Below, in pieces: positions 41,880-52,503 of a stretch of 64,000 nt of DNA. Under the pieces are notes generated by a model, which saw only the letters and a program-made list of their open reading frames with translations, was not told the origin of the DNA and made no database searches. Position numbers and translations under genes: made by a program. This DNA is from Cerrena zonata (lineage: Eukaryota; Basidiomycota; Agaricomycetes; Polyporales; Cerrenaceae). The first letter of the stretch is position 1. Each line of letters starts with the position of its first letter. The stretch is taken from positions 992,001 to 1,056,000 of the forward strand of contig JASBNA010000007.1 of NCBI GenBank assembly GCA_038087015.1, given 5' to 3'.

Positions 41880-44800
41880 ATGCCTCAAGAACAAGTTAAC
41901 ATTGACCAGATAATAGAACAGAAAGCCGAAGAAGAAGATTTTGAAGGAAAGCTATTCAGAGGATTTGAGAAACACCAGGAATTCACCGATCTCCAAAACG
42001 CATTTCTGTCCGGACACGGAGACAGGGACGAAGATGCGATCCTGTATAAATTATCCTTACTTGTGAGCGACCTATGAGATACCCTCTCTGATTCTCCCTG
42101 ACTGGTGTTTAGTTTCACGAATACCTGGAACAATCCTATCTTCTAGATCCATACTTAGAACAGCTTGTTGCTCCTGTCGTTGAACAATTGAAAGCACATG
42201 CTGTAGAACTCCAACCGTTGACCAGCGATTCAGCACAAGGTGCTCGTATTGGTCGTATTGCCACGCTTCTCTATGACTACATCAAGTTCCGCGGTCACAA
42301 AACCATTAGTATGTCCTAGTCTTCAAAGACATGATTTATCCACTCATATTGTAATTATAGCAAGGTTCTTTCCTCATGAAATTGCGGATCTCTCGATCGC
42401 CTTGGACTACTTGCGTCTTCCTGGAGGTCTTGTGCAAGATCCTACCCAGTGGCCACTGCGATATGTTATGCTGCTCTGGCTTTCTCTTATTTGTATGCTG
42501 CCTTTCGACTTGGCACAATTCGACGAAAGCGATAAACCTGGACATACTGCATCAGAAATCGAGAATGTTGCTAAATCCCATCTCCACAAAGCTGGTATTG
42601 AACGGGATAGCGCAGCAATTCTTCTGGCAAGGCTTTATCTCAGGTAGCACATTTGGTCTTGCTCCAGGATACACGTCTGATCCACGTAGAAAGGATATGC
42701 ATATCAAATTCCCAACATTTTTAGAATGGTGCGTTCAGGTTGTGAATACTTCTTCTGAACCATTCTCAGTAAGACGTCGTTGTATGCATTCTCAATTCAG
42801 CCTAATATTCTTCTAGGCGATAGGTTGTGTTCGGGTGCTGTGCGAAGTTGCGAATTCCGGTTCGTCTGACATGATTCAGACCAACAGAACAACCCTCTTG
42901 GGTATCACTCGTTCTATACCTCAACGTAGTATCCTTACGAACAACACTATCATGCGGACGTTGAGAACGAAGCTCCTATCGCGGGTAGCGATCCGCCTTT
43001 TGCCTGGACGTTCGCCCGGTCTTCGCAGGAAAGGTACGGAAATACTCCGATGAACAGAAAATTTCTGACGGTTAGCTAGGCCGATTGCTTTCCGGTGAGG
43101 AAACTGTGTCAAGTGGTCTCGAAGAAGTCGATATAGATGTCCCAGAGGAAGTCGAAGAAGTTCTTGAGGAACTATTTCAATCGTTGCAAGACAAGGTACT
43201 TCGCTAATGTCTCGACCGGGGTATTCCATGTGACTTACTGTAACTTTGTTCTCAAGGATACTTTTGTTCGCTATTCAGCGGCGAAAGGTATCGCTAGGAT
43301 CGCGGAGAGACTCCCCAGCGACTTCGTAGAACAAGTGTTCGATAATGTGCTCCAGCTGTTCACCATACACTCCATTGGGTTGGCCCGCACTTATGATATG
43401 CCCGCTATTGCAGAATCAACTTGGCACGGGGCCTGTCTCGCTTGTGCCGAGATTGCCAGACGTAGTCTAGTACCTGACAATAGATTACCTGATCTCTTCG
43501 GGTGGATGAGTAAAGTGAGTACAGACCCCAAATATTCTTGGTGCACCACTCATACGTGCTCTCAGGCTCTGTATTTTGACATCCGTCAGGGGGCCCATTC
43601 AATCGGCTCAAACGTTCGTGATGCTACATCATACGTACTGTGGTCCTTGGCCAGGGCCCAAAGTCTCGACGCTCTTGCTCCGTACGCTGAGAGTTTGTCA
43701 CAACAGCTCGTGACTGTGGCGTGCTTTGACAGAGAAGTTCACATTCGTAGGGCAGCAAGTGCTGCTTACCAAGAATACGTCGGCCGCACAAACCTCTTCC
43801 CTCATGGCATTGATGTTCTGCGGAAGACTGATTTCTATGCTGTGGGCACGAGACGACATGCATTCCTTGTAGCAGCGTCTGAGGTGGCAGAGTATATGTC
43901 CTATTATGTCTCTTCTCCCGCACCTTCTCTCACAATTTTAATCTCTTTATAGGCATGATGAGTATCGACCTTCGCTACTTGAGCACCTGATCACGACTAC
44001 AATACGTCACTGGGACCCTACGATGCGACAGCTGGGCGCGAAAGCCATTCGTGAGATTTGCCAGCTTGACATGCTGCAGCTAATCCCGAAGTGTTCAGAA
44101 CGCGTCGTAAGTCGTTTTGCTTCCGTTCCAAGTTGCTTAAATAACAATGGATGTATAGTCAGAGTATCTCACGTTTCCAGACGCCAGTGACATCCATGGA
44201 GCTTTACTTACGCTATCTGAATTGGCGGTTGCTAGCACCAATGTACCCGAGCTGGCTGAGGTCCGGAGGAATGTGAGATTGCTACCCTCTATTGCATTTT
44301 TAGAGCAGAGTTCTTACCCTTTTCTTCAGATATTCTCATATGTCTCCAAAATACCCTCCAACATTGTAGAATCACCTCGACATGAAATTGTTACGGCAGC
44401 TGCATGTCAGGTGATCGCAAACAGTGTCTCAACTTCCGATCTCAAGACGCAACAGGGTGCAATAACTCCAGAATGGCGCAAAATTATTGATTTTGCACTA
44501 AAGAGCAAGGGTACTATGGTTCAGGAGTCTGCTGCTGATGCTATGGCAGCACTGAGTAAATTAATCGACTGCTCGCCTGTGGTTCAAAGATAAGTCAATT
44601 TGTGTTTCTCGTTCTGTAGAAAAAAAACAGCTGATTTCGATTATCCTTCTCCACGTTGATTCGAGATTCGAAGCCCAGTTCTCCGGCCATCCAACAAAGT
44701 CTTTGTCGAATTCTTGGTGTCTTGGATTACAATGCGCATCGACACGGCTTGGTTCAAGCTATAGACTTCCTCCTGAGTAGTGTAGACTCGAAGGTACAAT

Positions 44801-46397
44801 ATACTCTTCAGATGAGTTTACAATTTCGCTCATAAACCTTTAGTCTGCAACCCGTATATCGAACGTGGAAGCCCGTAAATACGCATACGAATCACTACCC
44901 TCGATTTTACGGAATATATTACCAGATATATCACATCGTACGTCTCCTGACGATTTGGTTATTGTTACCATGTCTGACTTATCTCATTGTCTAGATATTT
45001 CTTCCGAGGTGTCATGCCGAATTTATAGCTCGTTACGAGCTGGTTTAGAAGATTACACCATGGATGAACGAGGTGATGTAGGGTCTTGGATCCGAGTCGT
45101 CTGTATCAAAGGGCTTGCCGATGTTGCGGAAATGTTCCTGACCAATGCATTGGCTGTGCCCAACATCGAGGAGTATCTACCTCCTGATCACTATCACCGA
45201 GCAATTGCAGGCCTTCTAAAACAAGGAGTAGAAAGGTTGGATAACGTCAGGCTTCAAGCTGGACATCAGGTTTTGCGCCTGCTATCGCTGCAACTACCTG
45301 AGATACCTGGTATCGAACGATGGCGTATTCATGGCGAGTCACTGATGAAGGAACTGTTTCTCAGGTTTGTCAATCCGATCCTTTTTCAGTGATACTCTCG
45401 CTCAGTGTTTACTGTATTATAGCGATAAAGAGCGAACGGGTTGGAATGAAGGAGCCTGGCTATATCCCAGAGCAGTCCGGCTGCTTGACATACCCGAGTA
45501 CCGCGAGACATTGTTAGCAGGTCTTGTTCTAGGTGCGAGCAGCAAAACAGATAGCACAGTAAATAATTTCTCTCTTTTTTGCATCCATCTCAATTCTTCA
45601 ATTTTTCATTTCAGCAACGGCCGGTCTCAGCAAGTCTAGTCAATTATGCAAATACCTTGCCAGCATCGCAAGAGAGCTCCACAGGTTACTCATTATCTGC
45701 CCTCATACATGATCTCATCACGCCAGCCAACAAGAACCTTGTATCAAATGCGATTGTAATCCCCGCCTTACAAACATGCGGCGTATTACTCGAGGCCGAT
45801 GCCCTAGAAGCACTGTACGACGACGAACATGGTCTACAGAAGTAATGTCAAGAATCTTTATATGTGCTTTAAACTAACAGTGTACTTTCGGCTCACAGCT
45901 TGCGGTTGGTGATGTCCGTAGCCACCAAAAATGTATCGAAGATCAAGAATGTTCAAAGGATACTTTTGTCGATGAAAGTGTAAGTTAGTCCGACGGTCCT
46001 TTCTGGTGCCACTCACGTAACGGACATCTAGTGTTGTGAATCTATTGTCTGCTTCAGAGTTGCGTGAACAATGTATCGTACAATTGCCTGTGTTCCTTGG
46101 TCATCAATATCCGAAGGTTTGTCTTTCTTTCTCGACGCACAACTGTTATTGAAAATTCAAAAATAGGTAAGAGGGGAAACCGCGGAATATTTCTATCTCT
46201 TTCTACAAAGTAAAGACGTAGAAATGGATACCGATGATGTAGAAGCAATCCTTCTAGAAACTGCATGGTATGTTACGACTGATGCTCCCTCGATAAACTG
46301 TATGGGCTAATTTATCATTAGGACCGTAATTGATCTATCCGAAGCGCAGGAAGCGGCTCAAAAGTGTAAAGATGTACTACAATCTACCTTACCCTAA
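41880..46397 (+). CDS. TBCD: Tubulin-folding cofactor D (TBCD/Alp1/Cin1)
   Basis: Nineteen exons: 41880-42062, 42113-42308, 42361-42643, 42690-42768, 42817-43033, 43080-43195, 43257-43514, 43566-43891, 43953-44106, 44159-44272, 44330-44589, 44655-44793, 44844-45364, 45423-45558, 45615-45841, 45899-45979, 46032-46116, 46167-46267 and 46322-46397. Together they code 1,183 aa, close to the length of animal TBCD. Recognisable segments: DTFVRYSAAKGIARIAERLP, FDIRQGAHSIGSNVRDATSY, REVHIRRAASAAYQEYVGR, HWDPTMRQLGAKAIREIC, and the family signature LEDYTMDERGDVGSWIR. The protein is an armadillo/HEAT-repeat chaperone that helps assemble and disassemble alpha/beta-tubulin. The intron 44590-44654 appears to be AT-AC rather than GT-AG. 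Confidence 0.93.
44590..44654 (+). other. Probable U2-type AT-AC intron in cofactor D
   Basis: The exon ends ..GTTCAAAG and the intron starts ATAAGTCAATT: a consensus donor except for A at +1. At the other end a pyrimidine tract TTATCCTTCTCC is followed by AC, then GTTGATTCGAG. Splicing there gives VVQR-LIRDSKPSSPAIQQSL in frame, with a normal 65-nt length. The alternative GT-AG pair (donor GTGGTT at 44577, acceptor CGAAG near 44668) also keeps frame but uses weak sites. Confidence 0.55.
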
Positions 46398-46595
46398 TGC
46401 CGTATTTTACCATGTATTCACTGGGTTGTATTCCCTGTTGTATTTTTGAGAGGTGACTCGGACCTGCTATGTGAGCGTGAGAAAGTACAATCCTAGTTAC
46501 TGCATTGGGCGAGGCGGGATTTGGGAGGGTGTGGTCATTCCTGTTACTTTCATTCTGCATTTACTCTGTACTGTACATCACTTTATACCTTCAAC

Positions 46596-48698
46596 ATGGC
46601 AACAGCGGACCCCCGAATGAGCGACAGAGAGCTTGCCGCCATTAATGCTGCAGCGGTAACGCGGGAGTACCGCGTACAACCACATCTAGGTAAGTTGGGC
46701 AGGTTCTGGCATCAGTAGTGCAATGTAATTGAGTTTTGAATACAGATTACCGAACGGTATCTGCAGTCAATGGGTATGTGATAAAACGATCGTGAGATAC
46801 GTCAGTACTAACCCCGTATACCAGGCCGCTTGTTGTATTGGACAACGTCAAGGTCAGTATTGGGATCGACCGTCTCATTATGTATGCTAACAGCTTCCGA
46901 AACCAGTTCCCGTCTTACAATGAGATCGTCCAACTGACACTTCCGGATGGAACCAAGCGTGGTGGACAGGTCCTTGAAGTGCAGGGCAAGAAGGCTATTG
47001 TACAAGTTTTCGAGGGTACATCGGGTGTGGATGTGAAGGCTACACATGTAGAATTCACGGGCAGTAGCATGAAGCTCCCTGTGGCGGAGGACATGTTGGG
47101 ACGTATCTTCAACGGATCTGGTGTTCCTATCGACAATGGACCGAAAGTCTTTGCGGAAGATTATCTAGACATCAATGGTCAGCTTGAACTACTCCGGATA
47201 TCCGTCCCTCTTACATTGACGTCCCTACAGGATCGCCCATTAACCCGTACTCTCGTATTTACCCTGAGGAGATGATCCAAACTGGTATCTCGACTATCGA
47301 TGTCATGAACTCTATTGCTCGTGGTCAGAAGATTCCGATCTTCTCTGCTGCTGGTCTTCCTCACAATGAGGTGAGGCTTTCATACCTTTCCCCCCTGTTT
47401 TCATGTTTAACATCCTGGTAGATTGCTGCACAAATTGTGAGACAAGCAGGCTTGGTAAAGGGTCCTACGAAGGATGTTCATGACGGACATGAGGACAATT
47501 TCTCTGTCGTGTTCGCGGCTATGGGTGTGAACATGGAGACTGCACGATTCTTCAAGCAAGACTTCGAAGAGAACGGCAGTCTAGACCGTGTCACTCTTTT
47601 CCTGAACTTGGCTAATGACCCTACGATCGAACGTATTATTACACCTCGTTTGGCTCTCACGACCGCAGAATACTATGCGTATCAGCTCGAGAAGCACGTG
47701 TTGGTTATCTTGACTGACATGTCTTCATACGCTGACGCGCTGCGAGAGGTCAGCAGTCCATTTAGACACTCAAGCATTGCGTCATGAGCTCACTGTAATA
47801 CCTGACAGGTTTCTGCCGCTCGCGAAGAAGTTCCCGGACGTCGTGGATACCCCGGTTACATGTACACTGATCTGTCAACAATCTATGAACGTGCAGGTCG
47901 TGTTCAGGGGCGAAATGGCTCTATTACACAGATTCCTATTCTCACAATGCCGAACGATGGTAGGCCTGGTTTCGATTGTGTGTTCCATGATGAATATGTC
48001 ACTCATGAACTCTTTCTAGATATCACTCATCCTATTCCCGATCTTACGGGCTACATTACCGAGGGACAGATCTTCGTCGACCGACAACTACACAACCGAC
48101 AAATCTATCCCCCCATTAATGTTTTACCATCTTTGTCTCGTTTGATGAAGAGTGCCATCGGCGAGAAGCTCACAAGAAAGGATCATGGTGATGTCTCGAA
48201 CCAGCTTGTGAGTACACTCACATTTGTGACATATTACTATTACTTGGATATTCGACTAATTTATTCGATCCTACCATTCTAGTATGCTAAATACGCCATT
48301 GGTCGTGATGCTGCGTCTATGAAAGCCGTCGTTGGTGAGGAGGCTCTTTCACCGGAGGATAAATTGGCGCTTGAGTTCTTGGATAAATTCGAGCGTTCAT
48401 TCGTTGGCCAAGGTAAGGTTTCTTTCCAAACTGCATGCTGCTGCCAGCCACAGCGCTCCGACAGTAATAGGCTAATGTCTTCATTTCTATCTGTTATCAA
48501 GGCGCTTACGAATCACGTACCATCTTCGACTCGCTGGATCTCGCCTGGAGTCTGCTGCGTATCTTCCCCAAGGAACAGCTTAACCGTATCAGTCCTAAGA
48601 TTATTTCCGAGTTCTACGCACGCAAGCCGACGAGGAAACCTACTGAAGGCGCTGAAAAGTCCAGCAAGACAGAGGATAAGCTTATTGACGATGCGTGA
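46596..48698 (+). CDS. VMA2: V-type H+-ATPase subunit B
   Basis: Ten exons: 46596-46689, 46746-46773, 46825-46852, 46907-47177, 47231-47370, 47422-47748, 47809-47959, 48020-48207, 48283-48412 and 48502-48698, giving 517 aa, the normal length. It reads [103 protein letters not shown] and [20 protein letters not shown]. Subunit B is the regulatory nucleotide-binding partner of catalytic subunit A in the V1 head. The complex acidifies vacuoles and Golgi. The degenerate P-loop ([10 protein letters not shown]) is normal for B. Exons 2 and 3 are each only 28 nt. The gene starts 198 bp after the end of cofactor D. Confidence 0.96.
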
Positions 48699-51600
48699 GG
48701 GATTGTCGTGGTTGGCTCTCATTCTCTTTCACCTTCCCATTTACTCTCACCAGCTGTGCGAGTACTACACAATAAAGCACGATAGTTAGTAGGCAAAGGA
48801 CCTTTTCCGGAGATGATCTCTTTGTACATCCCTGTTTTAGCGAACGAATGACCCACGCATTTGATTTGGATTTTCATAGATTCCAACATGACGCTGCTGC
48901 GTGGTTTTCATTGAGGACTGAGTCTCCGTCCTTACGTCTTCACTACCCGCTGTACCCCCAGACCGACCTTCGAGCTGTGTTCGCGCTTGTAATACTGCTA
49001 TTCCGTGACGTCAAGAAGACGTCCCAGAAAGGAACACAATCGGCTGGGAGCTTTTGTGCCCACTAGTGGGAATTAAAGCTTAAGACATGTGGAAGGAAAG
49101 AGGGCCCAAAGTCAGACCTTCCTCTCAGGCTGGACGTCGCTCCGAACTACCAGGGATATTGGTACTATCGGCTACACGTGGAGGTCTCGACCTCGGCTAT
49201 GCCATATACAAGAACCCTACGTTTCTGGAAGAGCTAGAAAAGATGCTGACGGCAAGCATTCTTAGTAGCGAAGCCTTTTACCTATGAGACTCATTCATTG
49301 CAGGACTCTCAAGCGATAGCTCTAATTGACGTGACGATTGCGCGAACGTACCCCCAATGTCTAGCAAACACGAGGTCGGCAAGCGACCGTGAATATCGCT
49401 CCCGCTACACGCCACAAAGTACAATCTGGTCAAAAAGCAATCTGACGCCTTCTACATTCTTCTTGGGAACAGAGTAGTAATTGGATACGAAGTAGTGCAA
49501 ATTCCGAGATTGATTAGATTGTAGAGCCAGAACTCGTTCGAATAACAATTCAACGAGGGATTTGATAAGTCTTACCGCGTGAGTTTTGACGTTATCTGAA
49601 TCAAATGTCCTTGAGAACTTCCGGCGTGAACGACGTGAACACATTGGCACGTTGTCACTTACCACTCGTATTTGTTGAGCCAGAGCCTCATTTGACAGGA
49701 AAGAAGGAATGCTGCATGGAAAAAATATTAATATATTCTCAATCTCCGTAGCTGCCGTCAGCGTCCTGCACACGGTAGTAGAGCCGCTGAAAGTTAAAAG
49801 AAAAGGATCCGATATAAAAGGACATAAGCGGACCCTTTATTGCACCCTAGAGAAAACAACACGGGGTAAGTCCCTGGATGCCTGCCAAGTCGGTTAGTAG
49901 AAAGGTATCCGTTCACGCGCAGTCTACGGTATTGGGCCTATCCTGAGTGGCGTTAAAACGTTGGCCTTCGAACCAATCGCGAGAAGGATGGTCTTTTACA
50001 AACGTTGTTTGCCAATTTTGTGAATGCAGATCTCAGGCTGGTAACTGGCAAGTAGGTAGCCAGTAGTACACAAGCTGTAAATAAACAACACATCAAATTC
50101 AGACTGGTCAAGAGGTATATAAGTAATACTTACCACCGACTCTTTAACAGGTCCTATCTTGACCAAGACTCAGATGACCTTGTATATGGAAATGGAAATG
50201 ACAGCCACGACGCCACCAGTGAATTCAAATTGTAGTGGCATATTCGCGGAGGAGTATAGATTCGTCGTAATCTCAAACGTGTTCAGCGACGTCAGAAGCT
50301 TCCTAGGACATGCGTATGGGATGATCTAGAAATTCGAGGATGGAACGGTTGTAATTAGTTCACATTTGGTGCTGTAGCAAACAGGATGTCTTATGACTAA
50401 AGAAGGTTTTCAAATGTTGTTCCACACCGTGATAAAGCAACGAGGCTACTTACGACTCGGACGCCGGAGACACATATGAACCAAGTATTTGTGATGAGGA
50501 CTTGCCAACTCAGATGATGGCGTGGCAAGGTACTCCTACTTGAGCAAGGGTAGAACATAGGGAAGCCCTGGATGTAAGAGTACACCGTCTCTCTGTCCAG
50601 ATCCAGCGGACACGTGTGAATCTAGCCTTAGTAGATGATCGTCGACAGGCACACTATCCATTTCAGAAGAGAAGATGTGGTTGCCACTTTCCCAACGAAT
50701 ACAGCCGTGACAAAGAAATCAACGACGGTATTCGGTACGGACTGACCACGGTGAATGTTCATCTCTGAGAAGGATTAGGATGTAGTTACTTACTTTTCCA
50801 ACAGACTCCTTGCAGACCGTGTCTATTTATAGGAGGAGTTCTGTTCTTTTCGTAATGATCAGGCATGGTTTCGAACATGGGGATAATCATTGAACCGTGA
50901 TCTACAAAGCTTCACGGAAGGCGGTCAATCTTCCCCAGCTGCCTAAAGAAGTTTTTTGTAAATCGACGCATACCATTACATGCCACTACGCCTCAAGCTC
51001 AGGCTGCTGCTCAGCTCAGTTGGGCGTTCAAGTTGACTGCGAGCACCGGCTGCAAGCGTTTTGTGTTACTGAAACCATGAACGTCAGCTAGGTTCAGCGG
51101 TGTTTGAGACCAGTAATCATTTGAGATTGAGAATGTTCAAATCAGAACGGATGGCAATTGGACGAGCCTCTAGTCCGAGGCTGGCCGAGGCTGGAATTTC
51201 TCCAGCTTCACCAGTTCAAACTTGAAACTTTCCAAAAATGGAACAAGCGCTCAAGCTGACCGAAGCGGCGATCAATAGTTTTTGGACATCTTGTTGCAAA
51301 CAATGATGACCTGGGTCATCTCCCAATGAACGAACTTCATTTCTCTCTACGCGGGTATACGGCTTTCATATGAACAAGCTCATCATGCGGTTCACTTGAC
51401 TCTCGGGCTCGGAGCTGTGAAGATACATCATATGCTCTCTAGCATCCTTGACGTGTTCATCATGTTTCCTGACAGATCGGCTGTATGCTCTGAACACCCT
51501 GACCTTCGTCTTCCGGGTTTTCAATGCAATAGCCTCCGTTACAGAGGCGGTCTTAGTCATAGCCTCAGGTACCTACTCACTTTCACTTCCTATCTTTGTT

Positions 51601-51937
51601 CGGGGCACTGCTGATTTACGGGATGTTCTCATGTCACTTTCCAGCTTTTGGGATTTGCCATAGCTCGGTTGGGAAACTGAATACGCTCAACTGCCAATAT
51701 GCTCTATGTCTACCACCATTCAACGCTTTCCCCCAACTTCTGACACTTGACCGACGTCTGTCAATCACGCTGGATTAACACTTGACTGCTCAGGCCCTAG
51801 GAACACCTCATATACAGGAAAACCGACGTCTGAACGGATCACCACAAGTCTACTGAAAAGTTGATCCTTGAGCCGACAACGTCCAACGTTCGCCAACGTG
51901 CATGGATCAGTCTCTACGAAATCATCCCAAAAACATG
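48699..51937. other. Gene-poor stretch of about 3.2 kb
   Basis: No supportable gene. Fragments such as TDRLYALNTLTFVFRVFNAI (plus, about 51470) and GGVVAVISISIYKVI (minus, about 50180) look like pieces of fungal multi-pass membrane proteins. They are isolated and cut by stops, so decayed genes are possible. No transposon ends were recognised. Confidence 0.4.
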
Positions 51938-51944
51938 TATAAAT
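51938..51944 (+). promoter_or_regulatory. TATA box of the small secreted protein gene
   Basis: TATAAAT, 91 bp before the ATG at 52035, a usual distance in fungi. Confidence 0.5.
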
Positions 51945-52034
51945 GACAGACCCAAAGGTACTATGGAAGGCAAGATATCCCAATTATCTCCGGATAGCGA
52001 GTATCACCGCGCCTTCTTCACCATACGATTCATC

Positions 52035-52503
52035 ATGCTTGCTCAATTCCTTGCTGCCGTTCTGCTCGTCGTTCCATTCATCGGCACCGCCTCAGCCAGC
52101 CCAGCACCTGCGGTCACCTCCTGCGCCAAATGCGCTCCAACAATCGTCTTCGGTGGTGTAACCCGAACACTCACGTTAGCCAGGGAAGAAGAGATGAACA
52201 CGTTGCAATGCAAGTAAGTGATCCACTTTAACTGACGCTGCAAAGTATGACGAGGACGCTCAACTTTTTCTTCTGTTCCTATTAAACCAGCTACGACCTA
52301 CCAGCTATTAGTGGCTTTTCCCCTGCGTGTCTCTATGCTGTAATTTTTTCACTCATAGGAATGTTTCCATGACGGAATGCTAATAGAGGATCTGTATTTA
52401 GAATGTGAATGGAGCCCTTCTATTCACAAACGCTGGCTCGTCGTGCCCTTCTGTTGCAACGATTGTGACGCAGACCTCGCCTCCTTGCCATGCGTCTCTC
52501 TGA
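52035..52503 (+). CDS. Small secreted cysteine-containing protein
   Basis: Three exons: 52035-52213, 52291-52339 and 52402-52503, giving 109 aa. Introns are GTAAGT..ACCAG and GTAATT..TTTAG, the latter with a TGCTAATA branch site. The signal peptide is MLAQFLAAVLLVVPFIGTAS, cleaved near SASPAP. The mature part has six cysteines: SCAKCAPTI, ..MNTLQCNYDLPAI, GFSPACLYANVNG, GSSCPSVATIV and PPCHASL. The layout (Cys-x2-Cys near the start, ThrLeuThr..Glu-Glu-Glu..LQCNYD, FSP.CLY) resembles small secreted protein families that I have seen in Agaricomycetes, none with a known function. It stands alone in a gene-poor stretch with its own TATA box. Confidence 0.7.

Noticed and set aside
49960..49990. 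tRNA-like T-loop (GGTTCGAAGGCC on the minus strand)
   Set aside because: No matching acceptor, D or anticodon stems could be folded around it.
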